A program made the translations under genes and the position numbers. Positions 22,865-33,568 of a stretch of 64,000 nt of DNA are shown here, in pieces (the stretch's first letter is position 1; each line of letters begins with the position of its first letter). Source of the stretch: an uncultured Pelagibacteraceae bacterium (lineage in GTDB: Bacteria; Pseudomonadota; Alphaproteobacteria; Pelagibacterales; Pelagibacteraceae); the NCBI GenBank assembly GCA_902562875.1, contig CACEVB010000001.1:1-64000 (forward strand), in the 5' to 3' direction. The notes beneath the pieces are model-generated. The model was not told the origin of the DNA and searched no databases. It worked only from the letters and a program-made list of their open reading frames with translations.

Positions 22865-23995
22865 TTAACTCTTTAAAAGTTTTAAAGCAAACTTTAATTG
22901 ATTATCAGTCTCAGTATTTATTCTGAATTCGTCATTTTCCTCTTCTATTTCAAAATCTGGCACAACCCCTACTTCAGAAATTGAATCTCCAGATGGTAAA
23001 TAGTATTTTGAAACTGTAAGCCTAATCGCTCCGTTATTTTTTAGCGGGATAATAGATTGCACAGATCCTTTGCCATATGATCTTTCACCAATTAAAATTG
23101 CTCTCTTGTGGTCTTTCAACGCCCCTGCTACAATTTCAGAGGCTGATGCAGAACCATAATTAATTAAAACAATCATGGTACTTCCGTTTAAAATATCCCC
23201 AGACTTAGCGAACCACTTTTTATTCTCATAGTTCTTTCGGCTTTTAGTCGAGACAATTTCCCCATTTTCCAAAAAGTAATCTGAAATTTTAATTGCTTGG
23301 GAAAGCAAACCTCCAGGATTATTTCTTAAATCTAATATGTAGTATTTAATTTTATTATTTTTTTTAAACTCATTTACTTTTTTTTTTATCTGATCGCTAC
23401 TATTTTCATTAAATGATGTTAGTCTAATATAACCAACATTATCCTCTTTTACCTCACTTTTGACTGATGTTACCTCTATTATTTGTCGAGTGATTATAAA
23501 TTTTAGTGATTTTTTCAAGCCTATTCGCCTTACAGTGATTTCTATATTAGAACCAACTGGTCCTCGCATAAGATCTACAGCCTCAGATAATGACTTACCT
23601 TGAACTTGGATATCATTTATTTTAATAATGTAGTCTCCTGCTTTTACGCCTACTTTATAAGCTGGAGAGTTATCAATAGGCGATATTACTTTAACTACAC
23701 CTGCCTCCATGCTAACCTCAATACCTAGGCCTCCAAATTCTCCACTGGTCTCTGTAGCCATGTTTTTAAAAGCATCTGGCGACATGTAAGCAGAATAAGG
23801 GTCTAATGATTGCAAAACACCATTAATAGCAGCATCCATGGCATCACTCTGGTTTACTTCTTCAACATAATCATTATTTATTTTTTCCAAAACTTCGCTG
23901 AATGTATCAATTTTCTCGTAAATATCCGACTTGACTTCTTTGATTTGAAATATGCACAAAGATATTAAGGAAAAAATTAATAAATTTTTATTCAT
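22865..23995 (-). CDS. ctpA: C-terminal processing peptidase (S41 family)
   Basis: Periplasmic serine protease that trims protein C-termini; family roles include turnover of cell-wall hydrolases. I start it at 23995 rather than 24031: this ATG overlaps the rsfS stop as ATGA and gives a clean signal peptide (MNKNLLIFSLISLCIFQIKEVKS). A PDZ domain (VKVISPIDNSPAYKVGVKAGDYI...LMRGPVGS) is followed by the S41 domain with RNNPGGLL, the nucleophile Ser in GSASASEIVAGAL and the general-base Lys in GERSYGKGSVQ. Mature length about 355 aa, on the short side. Confidence 0.92.
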   Translation of the reverse strand: MNKNLLIFSLISLCIFQIKEVKSDIYEKIDTFSEVLEKINNDYVEEVNQSDAMDAAINGVLQSLDPYSAYMSPDAFKNMATETSGEFGGLGIEVSMEAGVVKVISPIDNSPAYKVGVKAGDYIIKINDIQVQGKSLSEAVDLMRGPVGSNIEITVRRIGLKKSLKFIITRQIIEVTSVKSEVKEDNVGYIRLTSFNENSSDQIKKKVNEFKKNNKIKYYILDLRNNPGGLLSQAIKISDYFLENGEIVSTKSRKNYENKKWFAKSGDILNGSTMIVLINYGSASASEIVAGALKDHKRAILIGERSYGKGSVQSIIPLKNNGAIRLTVSKYYLPSGDSISEVGVVPDFEIEEENDEFRINTETDNQLKFALKLLKS

Positions 23996-24363
23996 ATAAT
24001 CACTTTTTCTTTTGGTATTAGTTCTGACCACATTTTTTCTAATTCATAGAATTTTCTTTTTTCAGGGTTAAAAATATGGATTATTAAATCGATTCCATCA
24101 ACTAACTTCCAATCACTACTATCTCTACCTTCAATTTTAGGATCCTTAACTCCTTGGCGTTTTAATTCTTCAAGTACTTGTTCAGATAATGATTGAATAT
24201 GTCTAGATGAAGTACCACTTGCAATTATCATAAAATCAGCAATCGACGACTTCCCTTCAAGATCAATTGTAATTATGTCTGATGCTTTGTTATTATCGAG
24301 CGTGTGTATTATCTTATCTTTTAACTCTGAATATTTTGGCATTAATTGATATAAACATATCAA
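23992..24363 (-). CDS. rsfS: Ribosomal silencing factor RsfS
   Basis: Iojap/RsfS family, 123 aa. It binds ribosomal protein L14 and blocks subunit joining when nutrients are short. The family core LDNNKASDIITIDLEGKSSIADFMIIASGTSSRHIQSLSEQVLEELK and GRDSSDWKLVDGIDLIIHIFNPEKRKFYELEKMW is intact. The ATG overlaps the nadD stop (ATGA); an in-frame Met seven codons on (MPKYS) is an alternative start. nadD-rsfS order is widely conserved. Confidence 0.93.
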   Translation of the reverse strand: MICLYQLMPKYSELKDKIIHTLDNNKASDIITIDLEGKSSIADFMIIASGTSSRHIQSLSEQVLEELKRQGVKDPKIEGRDSSDWKLVDGIDLIIHIFNPEKRKFYELEKMWSELIPKEKVII

Positions 24364-24887
24364 ATTTTTCTTAATTTTGAAGATGAAATATTGACTTTTT
24401 TAAATTTTATAAATTTTAAACCTTTTTTTCTTAATTTTTTATAAGAAAAAGAATTTATAGATTTTGTTTTAAAACCTGTTCTATCAAAAACTAAAATGCG
24501 ACATTTTCTTGCTATCTGCTCCCATTTAACCCATTTATGAAAATTAATAAGATTATCTGCACCCATTATTAAATATAGAGATGTATTTTTATTTTTCCTA
24601 ATTAGATAATTAATCAAATTTATTGTCCTATTAGATTGAATTTTTTTTTCAAAAAATTGAACTTTAATAAAAGGGTATTTTTGTATAATTTTTTTAGAAA
24701 GAATAATTCTATCCTTTAAATTTAAATTACTTTTACTTTTGAAAGGGTTTTTTTTTGTTATAGCCCAAATGATTTTGTCCAATTTAAATTTTTTTTTTGA
24801 TTCTATTGATATTTTTATATGACCTTTATGTGGTGGATCAAATGAACCTCCCAATATACCAATTTTGTTTGAGTTAGATCTATTCAA
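24360..24887 (-). CDS. nadD: Nicotinate-nucleotide adenylyltransferase
   Basis: Makes deamido-NAD from nicotinate mononucleotide and ATP. The nucleotidyltransferase motif GILGGSFDPPHKGHIKIS is at the N-terminus, MGADNLINFHKW in the middle, and the C-terminal SSSKLRKI corresponds to the ISSTxIR motif. At 175 aa it is shorter than most NadD proteins (about 190-215), with the C-terminus cut close after that motif. It lies one base downstream of proA. Confidence 0.9.
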   Translation of the reverse strand: MNRSNSNKIGILGGSFDPPHKGHIKISIESKKKFKLDKIIWAITKKNPFKSKSNLNLKDRIILSKKIIQKYPFIKVQFFEKKIQSNRTINLINYLIRKNKNTSLYLIMGADNLINFHKWVKWEQIARKCRILVFDRTGFKTKSINSFSYKKLRKKGLKFIKFKKVNISSSKLRKI

Positions 24888-24888
24888 A

Positions 24889-26138
24889 TTATTTTCTTAT
24901 TTGCCCTTTTCCTTTAACTTCATATTTGTAAGATACTAATTGATTTAATCCTACTGGACCTCTTGGGGGAAGTTTGTTAGTTGAAATGCCCACTTCTCCA
25001 CCGAAGCCAAATTCTCCTCCATCAGCGAATTGAGTTGAAGAGTTATGAATTGCTATTGAGCTTTTTACATTCTTCAAAAAAAATTTTGCAACTTTATTGT
25101 CTTTTGTAATTATTGCATCAGTATGCATTGTGCCGTATTTATTTATGTGTTTAACGGCATCTGAAACATTTTTCACAGTTTTTACTGATATTTTTGCAGC
25201 CAAATATTCTTTAGACCAATCATTTTCATTTGCTATAAAAATTTTTCCTTTATAAGCCTCTCTTACTTTTTTATCTCCGTATAATTTACAATTCTCGTTT
25301 GCCAGAGTAGATAAAATTTGATTAACATATTTATTTAAAACTTTTTCGTGAATAAGTAATGTCTCGGTTGCCCCACAAATACTAGTGTTTCTCATTTTTG
25401 CATTTAAAACAATCTTCTTTGCCATTTCTATATTTACATTCTTATCAATAAAAGTATGACATAACCCCTCTAAATGCCCGATTATTGGTATATTGGAGTA
25501 TTTTTGGACAGTTTTAACCAATCCTTTTCCACCTCTAGGTATCAAAACATCTATATATTTTTCCATCTTTGATAAAATAAATTTAACGATATTTCTATCT
25601 TTGCTACTTATGAACTGCACAAAATTTTCGTTAACTTTATAAGATTTTAAAGATTTTCTAAAAAGGTTGGATAAAAATTTGTTGCTATTATATGCCTCAG
25701 ATCCACCTCTTAAAATAACACTATTTCCTGACTTAAAGCATAAGCATGATACATCAGCTGTAACATTTGGTCTGCTTTCATAAATTATACCTATTACCCC
25801 GATCGGAATTGTTACTTGACTTATATGCAGTCCATTTGAAACTTTCCACTTTTTAAGTATTTTGTCGGTCGGGTCTTTAATCTTTATAATATTTTTTATT
25901 GAATCCTCAATATTCTTTATCTTCTCGTTGTTGAGCTCAAGTCTTTTAATCATATTCCCTTTTAAATTTTGCTTAGTTGCCTTCAGGATATCTTTTTTAT
26001 TTTCTGATAATATTTTTTTTCTATTTGTTTTAATTAATTTTACAAAATTCAACAATATTTTATTTTTAATGTCCTCACTTATTCTTAAACTTGATGCAGC
26101 TTTAGCTTTCATACCCATTTGAGTTAAACTTTTCATTA

Positions 26139-26142
<4 letters not shown>
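24889..26142 (-). CDS. proA: Gamma-glutamyl phosphate reductase
   Basis: Second step of proline synthesis, reducing gamma-glutamyl phosphate to glutamate semialdehyde. Hallmarks are IPIGVIGIIYESRPNVTADV, LRGGSEAYNSN, LIPRGGKGLV, the catalytic Cys in NTSICGATETLLIHE and the C-terminal FGFGGEVGISTNKLPPRGPVGLNQL. It is 417 aa. The start overlaps the proB stop by four bases (ATGA), coupling the two enzymes, which pass an unstable intermediate. Confidence 0.96.
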
Positions 26143-28239
<2,097 letters not shown>

Positions 28240-28494
28240 TTAATTGGGTTTTACTGAAACAAACGTTCTGTCTGATTTGCTTTTTTTAAACTCAACAGTC
28301 CCTTTGACTACAGAAAATATAGAGTGATCTTTTCCCATTTTTACATTTTCCCCAGGGAAAATTTTTGTTCCTCTTTGCCGGATAATGATATTGCCTGGAT
28401 GTACGATCTGACCACCATATTTTTTTACACCTAACCTCCTACCAGCACTGTCTCTTCCGTTTCTCGACGATCCACCAGCTTTTTTTGTAGCCAT
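28240..28494 (-). CDS. rpmA: 50S ribosomal protein L27
   Basis: 84 aa. The N-terminus [29 protein letters not shown] is characteristic and reaches towards the peptidyl-transferase centre. There is no cleavable N-terminal extension of the Firmicute type. It lies 11 bases downstream of rplU. Confidence 0.97.
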   Translation of the reverse strand: MATKKAGGSSRNGRDSAGRRLGVKKYGGQIVHPGNIIIRQRGTKIFPGENVKMGKDHSIFSVVKGTVEFKKSKSDRTFVSVKPN

Positions 28495-28505
28495 AAATTT
28501 CCTTA

Positions 28506-28913
28506 TTATTTTCCAATCTCTTTATTTTCTTCTTCTTTTTTCTTTTGATCATTACTTGGAGGTAATGTGTGAGCTTCAGACAATAATTTGCCGTCTTTTG
28601 AAAAAATTTTCATTATTCTAATCATCGAGTATAATTGTCTATGTCCATTTTTCCTTCTAGAGTTTTTTCTTCTTCTTTTTTTAAATACTAATACTGTTCT
28701 ATTTTTTGAATTTTTTACTAAATAAGCCTCGACCTTTGCACCTTCTACAGTAGGACTTCCCAATTCAATACTTTTATCGTCACCATATGCAAGAATATGA
28801 TTAAAAAGAATTTTTTTTTCATCTTTAAAATTTTCAATTCTCTCAATTTTAAGGATTTCACCAGCTTTAACTTTATATTGTTTCCCACCAGTTTGTATTA
28901 CTGCAAAAGACAT
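28506..28913 (-). CDS. rplU: 50S ribosomal protein L21
   Basis: The first about 105 residues are ordinary L21 ([26 protein letters not shown]...[16 protein letters not shown]). A charged Lys/Glu tail ([15 protein letters not shown]) brings it to 135 aa, an extension common in alphaproteobacterial L21. AAGGG lies 7 bases before the ATG. It is the first gene of a nine-gene operon reading to rppH, behind the promoter at 28941-28968. Confidence 0.96.
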   Translation of the reverse strand: MSFAVIQTGGKQYKVKAGEILKIERIENFKDEKKILFNHILAYGDDKSIELGSPTVEGAKVEAYLVKNSKNRTVLVFKKRRRKNSRRKNGHRQLYSMIRIMKIFSKDGKLLSEAHTLPPSNDQKKKEEENKEIGK

Positions 28914-28940
28914 TATTTTTCCCTTAATTTTATAAATGGC

Positions 28941-28968
28941 AATATAAGCTTAGGTAATTTCTAGTCAA
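28941..28968 (-). promoter_or_regulatory. Promoter of the rplU operon
   Basis: On the minus strand, TTGACT and TATATT are separated by 16 bases, in the 65-base gap before rplU. It is a strong match to sigma70 and is placed to give a leader of roughly 20 bases. It would serve rplU-rpmA-obgE-proBA-nadD-rsfS-ctpA-rppH, since I see no other gap above 25 bases in that stretch. Confidence 0.6.
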
Positions 28969-28978
28969 GTTGAATAAC

Positions 28979-29698
28979 TTAAAAATTATCCTTTAAATCT
29001 CTTAGTTTTTTAAAAGTTTCAAGATTTTCTGATTTTAGAAAAATATTTGTTTGTAGTTCATCAATTAAACTCGTTGGTGTTGTTGGTTTTCCAGCATCAA
29101 TTAGTTGATATATTTTTTTAACTTTATTTTTTAATTGGATATTATTAGGATCATTAAATAAGCAAAAATTTAAATTACTTTTTGTATACTCGTGACCAAA
29201 ATAGATCATTGTATCTTTCGAGAGTTTTTTAATTATCTTAAGGGAATTAAACATTTGATCATGAGTGCCTTCAAAAATTCTTCCACAACCTAGTGAAAAA
29301 AGCGTATCGCCAGAGAATAAAAAATTATATTTATGAAAATGAAATACCACATGCCCTAAAGTATGACCAGGGGTATGGTATGTCATAAACTCAAAATCTT
29401 TGTCTTTATATAATTCTTTATCTTTTAAAAAAGTGTCAATACCAGGAATATAATTTTTATCATCAACAAATCCCAAAACATTACAATTAAATTTTTTTTT
29501 TAATTCTAAATTTCCTCCCACATGATCCTCATGATGATGAGTATTTAATATGTACTTGATATTAATTTTATTTTTTTTAACAATGTTAATTATTGGATCT
29601 GCCTCGCCAGGATCAATCACACAAGCATTATTATTTTTCTCATTTATAACAATATAAGAAAAATTATCTGAGAGACAATTGACAGTAATTACTTTCAT
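28979..29698 (-). CDS. gloB: Hydroxyacylglutathione hydrolase (glyoxalase II)
   Basis: Metallo-beta-lactamase fold enzyme, 239 aa, that hydrolyses S-lactoylglutathione in methylglyoxal detoxification. The metal-binding motif is THHHEDHVGG, with later ligands in HTPGHTLGHVVF, FSGDTLFSLGCGRIFEG and FGHEYT; the C-terminal LRDLKDNF is the short GloB tail. It lies one base after metW, so it is expressed from the metX riboswitch unit; this link with methionine genes may be only positional. Confidence 0.9.
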   Translation of the reverse strand: MKVITVNCLSDNFSYIVINEKNNNACVIDPGEADPIINIVKKNKINIKYILNTHHHEDHVGGNLELKKKFNCNVLGFVDDKNYIPGIDTFLKDKELYKDKDFEFMTYHTPGHTLGHVVFHFHKYNFLFSGDTLFSLGCGRIFEGTHDQMFNSLKIIKKLSKDTMIYFGHEYTKSNLNFCLFNDPNNIQLKNKVKKIYQLIDAGKPTTPTSLIDELQTNIFLKSENLETFKKLRDLKDNF

Positions 29699-29699
29699 T

Positions 29700-30296
29700 T
29701 TATTTCTCTATTTCGAATATACCCAATTCTGATGATAAGTTTTTATAATTTAAATTTCTTCTTGTAATATGAGATACTTTATTTCCACTTAAGGAAATCG
29801 ATTTTGTTAATTTTAAATTTCTTTGATTACAAAAATTTACGAAATCTTTAATAGTACACATATGTAGGTTCGGAGTATTATACCATTCATTTGGTAAATT
29901 TTCAGTTACAGGCATTGTTCCTTTAAATAATAAATCTGTCCTTACCTTCCAATATCCAAAATTTGGGATAGTTACAATTGCCTTTTTCCCAACTCTTAGC
30001 AATTCAAATAAAACTTTTTCTGGTTTTAAGAATGCCTGAAGGGTTTGACTTAAAATTACATAACCAAAAGATTTATTTGGAAACTGCCCTAAATCTAATT
30101 CAGCATTACCCTCTATAACTGTCAAACCTTTTTGAATACATGCTTGGACATTTTCCTTTGATATTTCTAAACCTCTAATATTATTCGAAATATTTTTTAA
30201 AATAAATTTCATTAGTTCTCCATTACCACAACCCACATCTAATATTTTTGAGTTTTTCCCTATCAAAGAGGAGATTATTTTAAACTCTTGTTTCAT
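29700..30296 (-). CDS. metW: Methionine biosynthesis protein MetW
   Basis: Class I methyltransferase-fold protein, 198 aa, that accompanies MetX in many proteobacteria and is thought to be needed for full homoserine acetyltransferase activity. SAM-fold motif ILDVGCGNGELMKFIL, then VILSQTLQAFLKPEKVLFELLRVGKKAIVTIPNFGYWKVR and PNEWYNTPNLHMCTIKDF, are MetW signatures. Its start lies 17 bases inside the 3' end of metX, so the pair is coupled. Confidence 0.93.
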   Translation of the reverse strand: MKQEFKIISSLIGKNSKILDVGCGNGELMKFILKNISNNIRGLEISKENVQACIQKGLTVIEGNAELDLGQFPNKSFGYVILSQTLQAFLKPEKVLFELLRVGKKAIVTIPNFGYWKVRTDLLFKGTMPVTENLPNEWYNTPNLHMCTIKDFVNFCNQRNLKLTKSISLSGNKVSHITRRNLNYKNLSSELGIFEIEK

Positions 30297-31413
30297 TTAT
30301 ATTTTTATATGAATTATTCAAAAAATTTTTGACTGAACTTAAAAAATCTGGGACATCTAACAAAAATGAGTCATGTCCTTTGTCAGATTTTATTTCAATA
30401 AATCCAACATCAGCTCCTATCGCATTTAAGGCAATAACTATTTCTCTATTTTCAGACGTTGGATATAGCCAATCAGAAGTGAAAGAAATTATAAAAAATT
30501 TAGTTTTGCTGTTTTTAAAAGCATCTGAAAGATTTCCATTGAATTGTTTTGTTAAATCAAAGTAATCCATTGCTCGAGTTATATATAAATAACTGTTTGC
30601 ATCGAACCTATCAACAAAAACTGAACCCTGATACCTTAAATAGCTTTCAATTTGAAAATCTGCATCAAAACCAAATTTTAGTGTATCTCTTTCTTGGAGC
30701 TTTCTTCCAAATTTCTCCTGCAATCCTTTTTTAGATAAGTAAGTAATGTGAGCTGCCATTCTAGCTACAGATAAACCTTTAGAAGGAGATTTTCCATTTT
30801 GTAAATAATTCCCGTTGTCCCATTCGCCATCCGCCATAATGGCTTGCCTACCAAGCTCATTTAGTGCAATGTTTTGTGCTGAATGACTTGCTGTGCACGC
30901 GATTGGAATGGCCACCTCAGCTTTGTTTGGAAAGTTTGAAATAAACTGTAGCACTTGCATACCACCCATAGAACCACCTATTACTGCAAAAAGTTTTTTT
31001 ATATTAAAACGATCTAATAAAAAATTTTGTGCATTTACCATGTCGTTAATTGTAATCACAGGGAAGTTTGAGCCATAAGGTTTATTTGTTTTTGGGTTAA
31101 TGCTTGAAGGCCCGAACGACCCCATACACCCACCAATTACATTTGCGCTTATCACAAAAAATTTATTAGTGTCTATAGCTTTGTCTGGACCTAGTGCATA
31201 ATTCCACCACCCTTCTTTATTTGTAATAGGGTTTTTTCCACCTGGAAATTGGTCACCTGTTAAAGCATGAAATATTAAAATTCCATTATTTTTTTTATCA
31301 TTTAACTTACCATATGTTTCGTAAGCTATTGGAAAATTTGAAATTTCTTTACCACAATCTAACTTTAATACTTCCTTCACTATATATTTATTTAAATTAT
31401 CTATTTTGTTCAT
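30280..31413 (-). CDS. metX: Homoserine O-acyltransferase MetX
   Basis: Alpha/beta hydrolase-fold enzyme, 377 aa, that activates homoserine (usually with acetyl-CoA) for methionine synthesis. The catalytic triad is visible: Ser in VIGGSMGGMQVLQF, Asp in FTSDWLYPT and His in SDKGHDSFLLD. HALTGDQFPGG and GGCMGSFGPSSINP are oxyanion/substrate-loop motifs. Some MetX-like proteins use succinyl-CoA, which I cannot exclude. A SAM-II riboswitch lies upstream, so the gene should be shut down when SAM is plentiful. Confidence 0.94.
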   Translation of the reverse strand: MNKIDNLNKYIVKEVLKLDCGKEISNFPIAYETYGKLNDKKNNGILIFHALTGDQFPGGKNPITNKEGWWNYALGPDKAIDTNKFFVISANVIGGCMGSFGPSSINPKTNKPYGSNFPVITINDMVNAQNFLLDRFNIKKLFAVIGGSMGGMQVLQFISNFPNKAEVAIPIACTASHSAQNIALNELGRQAIMADGEWDNGNYLQNGKSPSKGLSVARMAAHITYLSKKGLQEKFGRKLQERDTLKFGFDADFQIESYLRYQGSVFVDRFDANSYLYITRAMDYFDLTKQFNGNLSDAFKNSKTKFFIISFTSDWLYPTSENREIVIALNAIGADVGFIEIKSDKGHDSFLLDVPDFLSSVKNFLNNSYKNINETRV

Positions 31414-31445
31414 AATTACTTCATTTGAATTGTGAGGAAAAAAAA

Positions 31446-31496
31446 CTTTTTTAGCGGTTTTTTTATAGCGCTCGCAATTCAGTTAAATCAGCGCAG
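31446..31496 (-). ncRNA. SAM-II riboswitch controlling metX
   Basis: The minus strand reads CTGCGCTGATTTAACTGAAT then TGCGAGCGCTATAAAAAAAC and CGCTAAAAAAG, which closely matches the SAM-II aptamer known from marine alphaproteobacterial metX leaders. The P1 stem GCGCT/AGCGC, the GATTTAAC loop and the distal GCTAAAAAA block that closes the pseudoknot are all present. The element lies 32 bases before the metX ATG. SAM-II usually hides the Shine-Dalgarno site, but here the aptamer is followed at once by eight T residues and the start codon is further downstream, so the mechanism may differ. Confidence 0.93.
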
Positions 31497-31500
31497 ATAA

Positions 31501-31529
31501 TGTTTACCTCATAGGTTTTTATATGTCAA
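31501..31529 (-). promoter_or_regulatory. Promoter of the metX riboswitch transcript
   Basis: A perfect TTGACA (31529-31524, minus strand) is followed after 17 bases by TAAACA. Initiation 6-8 bases downstream would place the RNA 5' end at about 31494, exactly where the SAM-II aptamer begins. The match in position supports both calls, although the -10 box is weak. Confidence 0.55.
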
Positions 31530-31550
31530 ATTTTTATAAATTTTAACTTA

Positions 31551-31572
31551 TTTTAATTTAAATAAATTAAAA
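31551..31572. repeat. 9-bp perfect inverted repeat between metX and hisC
   Basis: TTTTAATTT-AAAT-AAATTAAAA lies in the 189-base divergent gap, just upstream of the metX -35 box and 31 bases before the hisC ATG. It could be an operator for either gene, but it is made only of A and T, so chance is a real explanation here. The remainder of the gap holds the metX promoter and riboswitch; no hisC promoter stands out. Confidence 0.3.
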
Positions 31573-31602
31573 TTTAATTATATATAACAAAAAAATATAA
31601 TT

Positions 31603-32694
31603 ATGAAACTAACCAAATTCAAATCACTAAAATTCCAATCTTATAAACCTGGGAAGTATGAAATTCCAAATTCAAAGAAAATCAAAAAAATTATAAAACT
31701 ATCTGCAAATGAATCCGCTTTGGGTGCTAGCCCAAAGGTGAAAACTATTTTAAGAAAAAATATTAACACCTCTAAATATCCAGATTATACATCCAAACTT
31801 TTAAGAAAACAAATTTCAATTAAATTTCAATGCGACTCAGATAAAGTAATTTGCGGTTCTGGGTCCGATGAGATTATTCAGATGCTTTGTCAATTATTTT
31901 TAAGTAAAGGAGATCAAGTAATTGTTCCAGAATACAGTTTTTTAATGTATAGAATCTATTCGTCTATTTCAGGTGCAAAAGTTATATTTGCCAAGGAAAA
32001 AAATTATAAAATATCTGTTAATAATATTATAAAAAAAGTAAACAAAAAAACAAAAATTGTTTTTTTGGCAAATCCTAACAACCCCACTGGTACTTATTTA
32101 TATAAAAATGAATTAATTAATTTAAGAAATAAATTAAGAAAAGACATATTATTAGTAATTGATGATGCATATTTTGAATATATGAAAGATAATAAATATT
32201 CATCAGGGCTAGATACTTTTAAAAATTTTAAAAATGTTTTTATATTAAGAACATTTTCAAAAATTCATGGATTGGCGGCATTAAGAATTGGATGGGGTTT
32301 TGGTGATAAAAAAATTATAAATGCGTTAAATTTAATTAAACCACCATTTAATGTAAATAAAATTGCTCAATTATGTGCTATCGAAGCATTAAAAGACGAA
32401 AAATTCATAAACAAATCAATCCAGCATAATTTATACTGGTGTAGAAAAATTAAAAATAAGCTTGAGGAATTTAATATTTATACAAACAAAATTAGTGCCA
32501 ATTTTCTTTTACTAAATTTTAACCAATGCAAATTCTCAGCATCAGTAATAGAAAAAAAATTAGAGAAAAATGGGATTATACTCAGAGAAATGAAAACATA
32601 TGGAATTTATAATCATTTAAGATTAACTATAGGAAATAGTGTAGAAAATAAAATGTTTCTTAAATCTGTAGATAAAATATTTAAAAATGTTTAA
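31603..32694 (+). CDS. hisC: Histidinol-phosphate / aromatic aminotransferase (HisC-like)
   Basis: Class II PLP aminotransferase, 363 aa. Motifs: KLSANESALGASP near the N-terminus, CGSGSDEIIQML, FLANPNNPTGTYL, the PLP lysine in RTFSKIHGLAALRIGWGF and the C-terminal RLTIGNSVENKMF. HisC proteins next to tyrA commonly transaminate prephenate or 4-hydroxyphenylpyruvate, and some serve histidine synthesis too. The 8-base overlap with tyrA favours an aromatic role; I cannot tell from sequence whether it is also the histidine enzyme. Confidence 0.88.
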   Translation: MKLTKFKSLKFQSYKPGKYEIPNSKKIKKIIKLSANESALGASPKVKTILRKNINTSKYPDYTSKLLRKQISIKFQCDSDKVICGSGSDEIIQMLCQLFLSKGDQVIVPEYSFLMYRIYSSISGAKVIFAKEKNYKISVNNIIKKVNKKTKIVFLANPNNPTGTYLYKNELINLRNKLRKDILLVIDDAYFEYMKDNKYSSGLDTFKNFKNVFILRTFSKIHGLAALRIGWGFGDKKIINALNLIKPPFNVNKIAQLCAIEALKDEKFINKSIQHNLYWCRKIKNKLEEFNIYTNKISANFLLLNFNQCKFSASVIEKKLEKNGIILREMKTYGIYNHLRLTIGNSVENKMFLKSVDKIFKNV

Positions 32695-33568
32695 AAAAAT
32701 TTTAATAATTGGATGTGGTTTAATCGGATCGTCAATATTGAAAAGTTCTATAAAAAATAAAATATCTAAAAATATATATGTAAATGAAAAATCAAAAATA
32801 AATAAAAAAATAATAAAAAAAATAGACAAAAAGATAAAATTTATTAATAATTTAAACAAAGATATAGAGGATATGGATTTTATAATTATCTGTACTCCAA
32901 TGAGTGAATATAATTTTATATTTTCAAAATTAAATAGTTTAGTTTTTAAAAAAACAATCATAACTGAAGTGGGATCTACAAAACGAAATTTACTTAAATT
33001 TACTAAAAATAAAGATTTAGTTTTAAGTCACCCTATTGCTGGATCTGAAGTGAGTGGCCCTAACTTTGGGAATAAAGAATTATTCAATAATAAATTGTGC
33101 ATATTAATTAATAAAGGCAATAGAAGTAAAATCAAATTGGTGAACAAGTTTTGGCAAAAACTCGGATCTAAAGTGATATTAATGAATGTGAAAGATCATG
33201 ATAAAATTTTTGCAATAACAAGCCATCTCCCACACTTAATTGCCTATAATTTGATCAAAACTGCTCAAGATTTTCAAAAATTAGAAAAAAGAAACCTTAT
33301 TAAATACAGTGCTGGTGGTCTTAGGGACTTTTCGAGAACAGCTGCATCCAATGAAATTATGTGGAGGGATATTTTTTTTAGTAATAAAGATAATATGATC
33401 AATTCAATCAACAAATTTATTCAAAATCTAAATTTCCTTAAAAGGAGTATTAAAAATAAAAAAGACAAAGAATTAATAAAAATTTTAATTAATTCAAAAA
33501 AAGTTAGAAAACAAATTATAAACCTAAAGCAAGATGTTCCCAAACCAGATTTTGGGAGAAATATTTAA
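32687..33568 (+). CDS. tyrA: Prephenate (arogenate) dehydrogenase
   Basis: Oxidative decarboxylase of tyrosine synthesis, 293 aa. The NAD(P) motif IIGCGLIGSSILKSSI starts the protein, CTPMSEY and TEVGSTK follow, and the substrate-binding SHPIAGSEVSGP and ITSHLPHLIAYNLI are conserved. SAGGLRDFSRTAASNEIMWRDIF closes the helical dimerisation domain. There is no fused chorismate mutase or ACT domain. The gene overlaps hisC by 8 bases, and its last 4 bases overlap the end of the NlpC/P60 gene on the other strand. Confidence 0.92.
   Translation: MFKKILIIGCGLIGSSILKSSIKNKISKNIYVNEKSKINKKIIKKIDKKIKFINNLNKDIEDMDFIIICTPMSEYNFIFSKLNSLVFKKTIITEVGSTKRNLLKFTKNKDLVLSHPIAGSEVSGPNFGNKELFNNKLCILINKGNRSKIKLVNKFWQKLGSKVILMNVKDHDKIFAITSHLPHLIAYNLIKTAQDFQKLEKRNLIKYSAGGLRDFSRTAASNEIMWRDIFFSNKDNMINSINKFIQNLNFLKRSIKNKKDKELIKILINSKKVRKQIINLKQDVPKPDFGRNI

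Noticed and set aside
25862-26122. 86-aa Phe/Ile-rich ORF opposite proA that looks like a membrane protein
   Set aside because: Antisense of AT-rich Lys/Asn codons yields Phe/Ile/Leu strings; the proA frame explains the sequence.
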